Below are positions 1 through 7,304 of a DNA stretch of 46,344 nucleotides, in pieces (within the stretch, counting starts at the first letter, position 1; each line of letters starts with the position of its first letter). The position numbers and the translations under genes were made by a program. Source of the DNA: Bacillota bacterium (lineage in GTDB: Bacteria; Bacillota_I; Bacilli_A; Izemoplasmatales; Hujiaoplasmataceae); assembly GCA_003245625.1 (NCBI GenBank), contig QKCT01000010.1, positions 1-46,344 on the forward strand, written 5' to 3'. The notes under the pieces were generated by a model. That model was not told the origin of the DNA, ran no database searches, and worked only from the letters and a program-made list of their open reading frames with translations.

Positions 1-54
1 AAGAATGGTATCGAGATTCCATTCCCTCAAGTGACAGTTCATCAAGGAGAGTAA
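1..54 (+). CDS. MscS-family mechanosensitive channel, C-terminal end (partial)
   Basis: An open frame enters from the left edge and reads KNGIEIPFPQVTVHQGE before a TAA stop. The GIEIPFPQ string is typical of the extreme C-terminus of MscS-type small-conductance mechanosensitive channels, where the cytoplasmic vestibule ends in an I-P-[FY]-P-Q motif. Only 17 residues are visible, so the call rests on that motif. A bidirectional terminator follows directly. Known of the family: these inner-membrane channels release solutes on hypo-osmotic shock. Confidence 0.6.
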   Translation, partial: KNGIEIPFPQVTVHQGE

Positions 55-60
55 AAATAA

Positions 61-95
61 AATCACTACAGCTAATTTGTAGTGATTTTTTTCTT
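61..95 (+). terminator. Bidirectional rho-independent terminator
   Basis: A perfect 10-bp stem (AATCACTACA at 61-70, TGTAGTGATT at 78-87) with a 7-nt loop is followed by a T run. The left flank is A-rich, so the hairpin can also end the leftward ABC transporter operon whose stop is at 97-99. Confidence 0.85.
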
Positions 96-96
96 G

Positions 97-789
97 TTAT
101 TTTGTGATATCGAGATAAACCTTACCATCTTTGATTTCAATAATCCGATCGGTTTTTTCTGCGATATGACGGTCATGTGTAATGATAATGAATGTTGTTT
201 TGAATTTGCGGTTGATTTCACGCAATAATTCGTAGACCTTCTCGGTGGAATCAGAATCCAGATTACCGGTTGGCTCGTCTGCCAAAACGATATTTGGATT
301 ATTAATCAAAGCCCTTGCAATCGCTACACGCTGCTGTTGACCGCCAGATAGATTGCTGGCTAAATTATTCATGTATTTTCCTAGTCCTACCAAGTTCAAT
401 AATTCTTTTGCTTTTTCTTCGATTTCCTCAGTCAACGGTTGTTTGGAAATCTTGTAAGGCATTAATACGTTTTCCAAAGCAGTAAATTCAGGAAGAAGAT
501 AATGGAATTGGAAGATGAATCCGATTTGTTGATTTCGAATATCCGCTAATTCGTTTTTCGTGAATGTCGTGATATCTTTCCCGTTGAGGTAGATTTTACC
601 AGAACTCGGTTTATCCAAAGTTCCGATGATATTCAATAATGTGGACTTCCCAGAACCTGATTGTCCAATAATGGAATTGAACGAATATTCTTCAAACGAT
701 AAACTTAAATCAAATAAAACCTGATTGGGATTTTTTGTATTTTCACCATAAATCTTATTGATGTTTTGTAATGTTAAGATATCAGCCAT
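97..789 (-). CDS. ABC transporter ATP-binding protein, MacB/LolD type
   Basis: This 230-residue ATPase subunit energises the adjacent FtsX-like permease. Visible motifs are Walker A GQSGSGKST near residue 42, a Q-loop (IGFIFQFHYLLPEF), the signature LSGGQQQR, Walker B VLADEPTGNLD and the H-loop IIITHD. The short length and the ADEPTGNLD motif are those of the MacB/LolD/FtsE-like family, which works in peptide or lipoprotein handling and in mechanotransmission rather than classic import. The ATG at 789 follows a GAGGTGA ribosome site, and the gene overlaps the permease 3' end by 8 nt, so translation is probably coupled. The substrate cannot be read from the sequence. Confidence 0.93.
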   Translation of the reverse strand: MADILTLQNINKIYGENTKNPNQVLFDLSLSFEEYSFNSIIGQSGSGKSTLLNIIGTLDKPSSGKIYLNGKDITTFTKNELADIRNQQIGFIFQFHYLLPEFTALENVLMPYKISKQPLTEEIEEKAKELLNLVGLGKYMNNLASNLSGGQQQRVAIARALINNPNIVLADEPTGNLDSDSTEKVYELLREINRKFKTTFIIITHDRHIAEKTDRIIEIKDGKVYLDITK

Positions 790-1930
790 TGCGAATCACC
801 TCGATTACAGATAATTTGGATGATTTAATTGCTGGGCTAAGTGCAGCAATCGTAGAAGCTACCAATGCGATTCCTCCGGATAAAGCGATGAAACCGGCAT
901 CAATTTGTAAGGCGATTACCGGTGTTCCATCCGGATTTAAAGCAAACTTGGTAAACATGTAAGATAATCCAAGTCCAAACAATATCCCTAAGATAGCTCC
1001 AAAAATACCGAGGATAAAACCTTCAAACAAGAAGATTTTGCTGGCATCTTTGTCTTGAATTCCCATTGCTTTTAGAATACCAAGTTGTCTCGATTTCTGT
1101 AATACTGAGATTGCTAGAACCGATGAAATCCCTAAAACCACAGATACAATGACAAAGATTTGAATCATCAAACTAGAAATGCTTTGTCCATTCAACCCTG
1201 ACAACAATTCTTCATTTTCTTCCGTCCAAGTGGTGATGCTATAGGTATTTCCAATTGCAGAAGCAATGGTAGTTTTTGTATCAATATCATTGAATATTTC
1301 ATCCAATTGTGTTTCGATGCTTCCCACTACATCACCTTCACCAACGATATCTTGAATCGTCGATAGAGGAGTGATGACCCAGGAATCATTGATGGTTAAA
1401 ACACCTGCATCAAAGAATCCAACGACCGTAAGAGTCGTATCTCCATAAACAGGTGAACTAAATACAAGGGTATCATTAATCGCAAGTCCTAGACTCTCTT
1501 TTAAGCCGATTCCTAATGTTACGGTATCTTTGGAAGAGGCTAGATTTCCCTCTACTAGTAATTCATCGAATTTGTAGATTGAATTTGCGGTTTCAAAGTC
1601 AAATCCACGAAATACAACATTTTCTGACAATTCGCTGTTTACTCCTGATCCCGAAATGGTAATGGTCGGTGTGATTGCAGTAAGATTATCAGTGGAATCA
1701 TCGATTGTAGTGATCAATCCATCATAATTTGATATATAGTCTTCAGAAGTGATTGTCAATTGCGATCTTGAACCAATCGTAGAATCAATCAAACTTGCTT
1801 GTAAACCAGAAATCAAGGAACCGATGAAGACTTGAACCGAGACCCCAATCGCAATTCCTAAGATAATGACAATAGTTTGACGTTTCGCAGAGGTCAAGAA
1901 ACGTTTTGCAATTTGGAATGCTAATTTCAT
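782..1930 (-). CDS. ABC transporter permease, FtsX/MacB-like
   Basis: This 382-residue permease has the MacB layout: one N-terminal membrane helix (about residues 19-42), a large extracytoplasmic domain of about 200 residues rich in Ser/Thr/Asp (MacB periplasmic-core-like), and three C-terminal helices (about residues 250-278, 300-327 and 345-370). The cytoplasmic stretch QKSRQLGILKAMG between the first two C-terminal helices is the FtsX-family coupling segment. Its ATG overlaps the stop of the upstream B12-domain gene as ATGA, and its 3' end overlaps the ATPase gene. The three genes therefore read as one operon. No TolC partner would be expected in a Gram-positive cell, so it probably works as a stand-alone exporter or envelope remodeller. 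Confidence 0.9.
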   Translation of the reverse strand: MKLAFQIAKRFLTSAKRQTIVIILGIAIGVSVQVFIGSLISGLQASLIDSTIGSRSQLTITSEDYISNYDGLITTIDDSTDNLTAITPTITISGSGVNSELSENVVFRGFDFETANSIYKFDELLVEGNLASSKDTVTLGIGLKESLGLAINDTLVFSSPVYGDTTLTVVGFFDAGVLTINDSWVITPLSTIQDIVGEGDVVGSIETQLDEIFNDIDTKTTIASAIGNTYSITTWTEENEELLSGLNGQSISSLMIQIFVIVSVVLGISSVLAISVLQKSRQLGILKAMGIQDKDASKIFLFEGFILGIFGAILGILFGLGLSYMFTKFALNPDGTPVIALQIDAGFIALSGGIALVASTIAALSPAIKSSKLSVIEVIRNG

Positions 1931-2565
1931 CCAATCACCTCTTTCTTAAAGGTGACAATATCATGATAATTCTGTAATAAGAAATGATGCTGTACTTGTT
2001 GTAGGGAATCCTCTCTTTGGAATGCTTGACCACCTAAAATGATTGGTAGGTTTGGATATTGTTCTTGGATCTGTTGCGATAATTTCTTTGTGACGATGAC
2101 GTTATAATAATTCGTCACAGAGATAGCGATATAATCTGGGGTAAGTGCTTTGATTGCTAACAAGATATCCTCGTTGGGAGTGTTCGCTCCAACATAGTAG
2201 GAATCAAAACCAACCAGTGAGAAGTAGTGATTCGCTATGATTGCTCCAATTTCATGGTATTCTTCTTGTGGGCAAACCACTAACACGCGTTTCTGAACGC
2301 GTTGTTCTCTTTCTTTAATAATATATGCATAACTTGCTTCTAGAATTGTTCGAATAATCGATGTTCTGGTATGTTCATACCAAACACATAATTCTTGATT
2401 TGGATCTTCGCATTCGAAGTCAACCAAAGAAGGAATCAAAAGTTCCTCATAGACAGAGACAACAGATTTTCCTTGATCTAATAGCCCCAAAACGTAGAGT
2501 AAAGCTTGATCCTTATCTTCGTTTTTTAAATATTGTAGGAATGTATCATACTCTTTTTTATTCAT
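1927..2565 (-). CDS. Stand-alone cobalamin (B12)-binding domain protein
   Basis: The start is set at the ATG at 2565 because AGGAGGG lies just before it; an upstream in-frame ATG at 2643 lacks such a site. The 212-residue product has an N-terminal helical cap (about residues 1-85) with an E-H pair (64-65) in a helix resembling the B12-binding-2 cap, then a Rossmann-like half with EYHEIG (102-107) at the place of the canonical D-x-H-x-x-G, an SVT segment near 149, and ILGG (176-179). His104 would be the lower cobalt ligand. There is no MerR DNA-binding domain, methyltransferase or radical SAM domain. The Trp usually found nine residues before the E-H pair is absent. It leads an operon with a MacB-type ABC exporter. 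A sensor or accessory role is inference; the domain may also have lost cobalamin binding. Confidence 0.75.
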   Translation of the reverse strand: MNKKEYDTFLQYLKNEDKDQALLYVLGLLDQGKSVVSVYEELLIPSLVDFECEDPNQELCVWYEHTRTSIIRTILEASYAYIIKEREQRVQKRVLVVCPQEEYHEIGAIIANHYFSLVGFDSYYVGANTPNEDILLAIKALTPDYIAISVTNYYNVIVTKKLSQQIQEQYPNLPIILGGQAFQREDSLQQVQHHFLLQNYHDIVTFKKEVIG

Positions 2566-2613
2566 TATTATCCCTCCTAATATTATTATAATAAATTCAG
2601 GAAAAAAAACAGT

Positions 2614-2643
2614 AATATATGCTTTTTTTGTGATATCATACAA
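2614..2643 (-). promoter_or_regulatory. Putative promoter of the B12-domain/ABC operon
   Basis: On the minus strand TTGTAT (2643-2638) and TATATT (2619-2614) are separated by 18 bp. The -35 box abuts the -35 box of the rightward aspS promoter. The match is moderate. Confidence 0.45.
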
Positions 2644-2672
2644 TTGAAAACCCCAGTTTATTGTGCTATAAT
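2644..2672 (+). promoter_or_regulatory. aspS promoter
   Basis: TTGAAA (2644-2649) and TATAAT (2667-2672) are spaced by exactly 17 bp, about 30 bp before the aspS start. A good sigma-A-type match. Confidence 0.8.
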
Positions 2673-2702
2673 AATTTGAACATGTAAGAATAGAGGGAAT
2701 TT

Positions 2703-4019
2703 ATGGAAAAACTATATTTTAAAGACTTGGCAAACTATTTTAATCAAGAAGTCGAAATCAGCGGATTCGTCGATAAAATCCGTGATTTACAATATGTACA
2801 ATTCTTGGTTTTAAGAGATTCTTCCGATAAGATTCAAATCACCATCGAAAAGAATGATGAAAACCAAGGTTTAAATGAGATCGTAAGTGCTTTGACAAAA
2901 GAGAGTACTTTATGTGTAAAAGGAACATTGTACGAACAACCAAAAGTAAAACTTAGAGGAATGGAAGTGATCCCGACCTCCATTGAAGTTACTTCTAAAA
3001 GTGAAGAAGAACTTCCAATTGATTTATACGACTATAACAATAAATCCAATCAAGAATTGCGTTTAGATAATCGATTCTTGGATTTAAGAACGGAACGCAA
3101 TTATTTGATTTTTAAAGCGCAAACGATTGCAGAAATGGCAATGAGAGAGTATTGGGTCGACCATAATTTCATTGAAATTCATTCACCAAAGATTTTAGGG
3201 ACTGCATCTGAATCGGGTGCTGAAGTATTCTCTATGGAATATTTTGGAAGAACCGTTTATCTTGCTCAATCACCACAATTCTACAAACAAATGGCGATGT
3301 CAGCCGGATTCAATAATGTCTTTGAAATCGGACCTGTTTTCCGTGCTGAGAATTCTCATACTGCTTACCACGCAACGGAATTCACTTCCGTTGACTGCGA
3401 AATGAGTTGGATACATTCTCATCACGATGTCATGGATTTGGAAGAAGCCGTGTTAGTAAATGTTATGAAACGTTTGAAAGAAACCATCGGCGAAGAGTTC
3501 CAAACCGTATTCAAAAGAGAAATCTTAGTCCCTGAAGTTGCTTTCCCTAGAATTCCTTTTGCAGAAGCAAAGAAGATCATTCAGGAAAACTATAAATACA
3601 TCGGTGAAAAAGAACATGATTTTGACCGAAAAGAAGAAGAACTAATTGGACTTTATGCAAAAAAGAAACTGGGTTCCGACTTTGTATTTGTAACAGAATA
3701 TCCTTTTGAAGCGAGACCATTTTATCATATGTTAGATGAAACAGGTCTTACCAAGAGTTTTGACTTACTGTACCGGGGAATTGAGATTACTACCGGAGCA
3801 CAGAGAGAACATCGCGTGGAAATCTTGATGAAACAAGCAGAAGAAAAGGGATTACCAAAAGAATCACTAGACTTCTACTTCAATTTCTTTAAGTATGGGG
3901 TACCTCCTCATGGTGGATATGGTTTCGGGTTAACACGTTTCTTGATGCGTTTGTTTGAAATCGATAATATCCGCGATGTAACATTCTTGTACCGTGGACC
4001 GAATCGCGTCAATCCATAA
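2703..4019 (+). CDS. aspS: Aspartyl-tRNA synthetase, archaeal-type (possibly non-discriminating)
   Basis: This class II synthetase charges tRNA with aspartate. It has 438 residues, much shorter than bacterial AspRS (about 590) because the GAD insertion domain is absent. An OB-fold anticodon-binding domain (about residues 1-100) precedes the catalytic core. QSPQFYKQ near residue 188 is the aspartate-type flipping-loop motif, not the asparaginyl version. Motif 2 is FRAENSHTAYHATEF, FDLLYRGIEITTGAQREHR is archaeal/eukaryotic in style, and motif 3 is GYGFGLTRF. Annotation pipelines may call this AsnRS, but the QSPQ motif argues for Asp. Archaeal-type AspRS in bacteria is often non-discriminating (charges tRNA-Asn too); specificity cannot be decided here. 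It has its own promoter and terminator. Confidence 0.85.
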   Translation: MEKLYFKDLANYFNQEVEISGFVDKIRDLQYVQFLVLRDSSDKIQITIEKNDENQGLNEIVSALTKESTLCVKGTLYEQPKVKLRGMEVIPTSIEVTSKSEEELPIDLYDYNNKSNQELRLDNRFLDLRTERNYLIFKAQTIAEMAMREYWVDHNFIEIHSPKILGTASESGAEVFSMEYFGRTVYLAQSPQFYKQMAMSAGFNNVFEIGPVFRAENSHTAYHATEFTSVDCEMSWIHSHHDVMDLEEAVLVNVMKRLKETIGEEFQTVFKREILVPEVAFPRIPFAEAKKIIQENYKYIGEKEHDFDRKEEELIGLYAKKKLGSDFVFVTEYPFEARPFYHMLDETGLTKSFDLLYRGIEITTGAQREHRVEILMKQAEEKGLPKESLDFYFNFFKYGVPPHGGYGFGLTRFLMRLFEIDNIRDVTFLYRGPNRVNP

Positions 4020-4024
4020 TTTTT

Positions 4025-4054
4025 AAAACTAAGCTGAATGGCTTAGTTTTTTTC
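4025..4054 (+). terminator. Terminator after aspS
   Basis: AAAACTAAGC (4025-4034) pairs with GCTTAGTTTT (4041-4050) around a 6-nt loop, followed by more T residues. Confidence 0.85.
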
Positions 4055-4098
4055 TATCTTTTATGGTATTATATTAGTGAATATGGAGCATGATAACA

Positions 4099-4800
4099 AT
4101 GGATATTCCAATCCTTTTTGAAGACAACCACATCATCGTCTGTATCAAACCTGCAGGAGTCGCTTCTCAGGGTGGTGAACTCGATGTGAAAAACATGGTT
4201 GATTTGCTGAAAGACTATCTAAAAACTAAATATGAGAAACTCGGAAACGTCTATTTAGGCTTAATCCACCGTTTAGATCTTAATGTTGGAGGAGTCATGG
4301 TATTTGCGAAAACATCCAAAGCAGCGAGACGATTATCCGATCAAGTTCACAGCGATGACTTTGGCAAGAAGTACTTGGCGATTGTCAAGGGAACCTATAA
4401 AAATGCCGAAGGAACATTAGAAGATTACCTTGTCAAAGATGAAATGACAAGATCCGCAAAATCAGGGAACCCTGATACTGGAAAGCACTCTCTGCTACGC
4501 TATAAAGTTTTGGATACCAAACTTTTTGATGAAGAACAATATTCTTTGGTTGATATTACTTTGATAACAGGTAGATTCCACCAAATCCGTTTTCAATTTG
4601 CACATCATGGACATCCTTTATATGGGGATAAGAAATATGGCGGGCAAGGGAAGGATGATTTTTTCCTTGGACTATTCGCTTATCAGTTAGAATTCGAACA
4701 TCCCATATTGCGAGAAAAAATGATTTTTCGCTCCAAGCCAGAGGATTCTAGATTTACCAGTTTTAGTGATTTATCAATGATTGATTGGAGGACGTTATGA
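4099..4800 (+). CDS. RluA-family RNA pseudouridine synthase
   Basis: Converts a uridine to pseudouridine in rRNA or tRNA. The family motif GLIHRLDLNVGGVMVFAKT (near residue 57) contains the catalytic Asp of H-R-L-D. The N-terminus ILFEDNHIIVCIKPAG is the usual RluA start, and GRFHQIRFQFAHHGHPLYGDKKYG is the second conserved block. At about 233 residues it lacks an N-terminal S4 domain, so it is a short RluA/RluC-like single-domain form; its target site is unknown. The start at 4099 is preferred over an in-frame ATG at 4090, because GGAG at 4085-4088 lies only one base from 4090 but ten bases from 4099. The 3' end overlaps galE as ATGA. Confidence 0.85.
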   Translation: MDIPILFEDNHIIVCIKPAGVASQGGELDVKNMVDLLKDYLKTKYEKLGNVYLGLIHRLDLNVGGVMVFAKTSKAARRLSDQVHSDDFGKKYLAIVKGTYKNAEGTLEDYLVKDEMTRSAKSGNPDTGKHSLLRYKVLDTKLFDEEQYSLVDITLITGRFHQIRFQFAHHGHPLYGDKKYGGQGKDDFFLGLFAYQLEFEHPILREKMIFRSKPEDSRFTSFSDLSMIDWRTL

Positions 4801-5783
4801 AATTAATGGTTCTTGGTGGTGCCGGTTATATCGGCAGTCACTTTGTTCAAGCAGCACTTTCTGTTGGACACAATGTTGTAATTGTGGACAATCTTTTGAC
4901 AGGGCATAAAGAATCGATTCCTACAAATGCATCTTTTTATCACGGAGACATCCGCGATAAAGCATTTTTGGATCAAGTCTTCGCCAAAGAGCAAGTAGAA
5001 GCCGTAGTTCATTTTGCTGCTTCCTCTTTGGTTGGTGAATCGATGAAAGATCCGATGAAATACTTTGACAATAATGTATACGGTACGATTGTAGTTTTGG
5101 AAATGATGGCAAAATACAACGTCAAGAAAATCGTTTTTTCTTCCTCTGCTGCAACCTATGGTGAGCATGAACAAATGCCGATAACAGAAGAATATCCAAC
5201 CAATCCTACCAACCCTTATGGGCAATCGAAATTGATGATGGAGCAAATGATGAAATGGGCTGATGTTGCCCATGACCTGAAGTTTGTCAGTCTTCGTTAC
5301 TTCAATGTTGCTGGAGCATCCTTGGATGCTTCGATCGGTGAAGACCATCGTCCAGAAACACACCTGATTCCGCTTGTTCTTCAAGTGCCTCTTGCAAAAC
5401 GCGAATTCATCACGATATTTGGAAACGATTATAAAACCTTTGACGGAACTTGTATTCGAGATTATATCCACGTTGTCGACTTGGCAGATGCCCATCTAAA
5501 AGCATTGGATTATCTTGCCAAAGGAAACGATTCAGAGATTTTCAATTTAGGTAGTGAAAATGGATATTCGAATCTAGAAATCGTAGAAACTGCTAGAAAA
5601 GTGACTGATAAACCATTGGCGATGAAAATTGGTGATAGAAGGCCTGGAGATCCAGATAAACTAGTCGCTTCTTATAGTAAAGCAAAAGAAAAACTTGGTT
5701 GGGAACCAAAACGAAATATTGAAAAGATTATCGAATCTGCGTGGAAGTTCCATCAAACTCATCCAAACGGTTATGAGGAGTAA
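4797..5783 (+). CDS. galE: UDP-glucose 4-epimerase
   Basis: Interconverts UDP-glucose and UDP-galactose with bound NAD. The extended short-chain dehydrogenase features are clear: GGAGYIGSH at residues 7-15 for NAD, SSSAATYG with the catalytic Ser, and NPYGQSKLMME with the Tyr-x-x-x-Lys pair. The C-terminal block NLGSENGYSNLE and the RRPGDPDKLVAS motif are GalE hallmarks. About 328 residues, full length. GGAGG lies five bases before the ATG, which overlaps the stop of the upstream gene. galT follows after 9 nt, so the two form a partial Leloir unit; no galK is present. Confidence 0.95.
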   Translation: MKLMVLGGAGYIGSHFVQAALSVGHNVVIVDNLLTGHKESIPTNASFYHGDIRDKAFLDQVFAKEQVEAVVHFAASSLVGESMKDPMKYFDNNVYGTIVVLEMMAKYNVKKIVFSSSAATYGEHEQMPITEEYPTNPTNPYGQSKLMMEQMMKWADVAHDLKFVSLRYFNVAGASLDASIGEDHRPETHLIPLVLQVPLAKREFITIFGNDYKTFDGTCIRDYIHVVDLADAHLKALDYLAKGNDSEIFNLGSENGYSNLEIVETARKVTDKPLAMKIGDRRPGDPDKLVASYSKAKEKLGWEPKRNIEKIIESAWKFHQTHPNGYEE

Positions 5784-5792
5784 GAAAACAAT

Positions 5793-7265
5793 ATGATCAA
5801 TACAAGAATTAATCAGTTAATTCAATATGGAAAAAATCATCTCCACTTAGGATTAGGAGATGAATATTTCGCTGTAAATCAAATCCTTTATTTGTTGAAA
5901 TTGACTCATTTTGAATGGGAAGACGTCGATCCAAAAGTCGATTTTTTTGAGGTAATTGAATCTATTTTGGATTATGCGGTTCAAAATCAGATCCTTGAAA
6001 CAGACTCAATCAACGAGCGTGATGCGTTCGAAGCTAAAATCGTCGATTGCTTATTACCTCGGCCAAGCGAACTCAATCGCTTGTTCTTTCAAAAATATAA
6101 AACAGGGCCATTGACCGCAACTACGTTTTTCCATGATTTATCCAAGGCTAGTAATTATATCAAAACCAAACGAATCGAGCAAAATGTCCAATACACATTT
6201 CATGGAAAATACGCACCATTACAAATCACGATAAACTTATCAAAACCAGAAAAGGATCCCAAAGATATTCAAAAACAAGCGATGATTAAAGACAAGTATC
6301 CTACGTGTGTATTGTGTATGGAGAACGTTGGTGTTTACCAATCTACATCCTTAGCTCCAAGATCCAATCATCGCGTGATTTCTTTGACATTAAACCATGA
6401 AGAAAATGCATGGGGATTCCAGTATTCTCCATATGCTTATTTTAACGAACACTGCATCATACTACGGAAAGTACATTCACCGATGTATGTAAATGAAAGT
6501 ACTTTTGATGAACTTGTCGATTTTATCAATAAATTCCCTCATTACATGATTGGTTCTAACGCTGGATTGCCAATCGTTGGAGGATCAATCTTAAATCATC
6601 ACCATTTCCAAGGTGGACGAAATGACTTTCCGATTGAACAAGCTAGAGTGTTACAAAAATATAAAAAGGGAAAAGTACATTATGAAGTGTTGGATTGGCC
6701 TTTGTCTGTAATACGAGTTAGTTCCAATAATGAGAATGCATTGTTAGATGCGGTCAAAGAAGTGTATCAATCATGGTATCGATACGACAATCCAAAACTC
6801 AACATTCACCGTCATACTACAAGCGACCATAATACACTGACTCCTATTCTGAAATTAAATGGAGCGATGTATGAATTTTATTTGGTTTTACGCAATAATT
6901 TCGCTACCGAAGAACAGCCATATGGACTCTATCATCCAAGAGAAGAATTATTCCATATCAAAAAGGAAAATATCGGTTTGATTGAGGTAATGGGACTGGC
7001 AATTTTACCCGGCAGATTGTTGAGTGAATTGGATCAAATCGAAGAGTGTCTGGTTGAAGGAAATGATCCAAACACATACCCTGATTTAGAAAAACATCTT
7101 CCTTGGATCGAAACCCTTAAAACCAAGGATTTTACCAAAGAAACATGCATGGATATGCTAAAAGAAGAAGTCGGAAAAGTCTTTGAAGAAGTTCTAGAAG
7201 ACTGCAATGTCTTCAAATATGGTTCCAAAGAAGATTTATTCAAATTTGTGGAATCAGTTATTTAA
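5793..7265 (+). CDS. galT: UDP-glucose--hexose-1-phosphate uridylyltransferase, class II (Bacillus type)
   Basis: Exchanges uridylyl groups between UDP-glucose and galactose-1-phosphate. At 490 residues it belongs to the long class II GalT family of Bacillota, not the roughly 350-residue E. coli type. The block GSNAGLPIVGGSILNHHHF contains the active-site His cluster (N-H-H-H-F), followed by QGG. CVLCMENVGVY resembles the conserved cysteine region of the family. GAGGAG precedes the ATG and the gap from galE is 9 nt. No galactokinase is in the window, so galactose-1-phosphate must come from a distant galK or another sugar phosphate is handled. Confidence 0.92.
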   Translation: MINTRINQLIQYGKNHLHLGLGDEYFAVNQILYLLKLTHFEWEDVDPKVDFFEVIESILDYAVQNQILETDSINERDAFEAKIVDCLLPRPSELNRLFFQKYKTGPLTATTFFHDLSKASNYIKTKRIEQNVQYTFHGKYAPLQITINLSKPEKDPKDIQKQAMIKDKYPTCVLCMENVGVYQSTSLAPRSNHRVISLTLNHEENAWGFQYSPYAYFNEHCIILRKVHSPMYVNESTFDELVDFINKFPHYMIGSNAGLPIVGGSILNHHHFQGGRNDFPIEQARVLQKYKKGKVHYEVLDWPLSVIRVSSNNENALLDAVKEVYQSWYRYDNPKLNIHRHTTSDHNTLTPILKLNGAMYEFYLVLRNNFATEEQPYGLYHPREELFHIKKENIGLIEVMGLAILPGRLLSELDQIEECLVEGNDPNTYPDLEKHLPWIETLKTKDFTKETCMDMLKEEVGKVFEEVLEDCNVFKYGSKEDLFKFVESVI

Positions 7266-7270
7266 ACTTA

Positions 7271-7279
7271 TGTTATAAT
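7271..7279 (+). promoter_or_regulatory. Extended -10 promoter for proS
   Basis: TGTTATAAT (TGn plus a perfect -10 hexamer) lies about 25 bp before the proS start. No -35 box with good spacing was seen. No terminator separates galT from proS, so readthrough is also possible. Confidence 0.55.
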
Positions 7280-7304
7280 ACTACAAACGAAGGAGTGATA
7301 TACT

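Noticed and set aside
4803-5495. A 230-codon open frame on the minus strand opposite galE
   Set aside because: It is entirely antisense to a clear galE gene, has no ribosome site and its product (many Cys, His, Phe and Asn) looks like no protein family.
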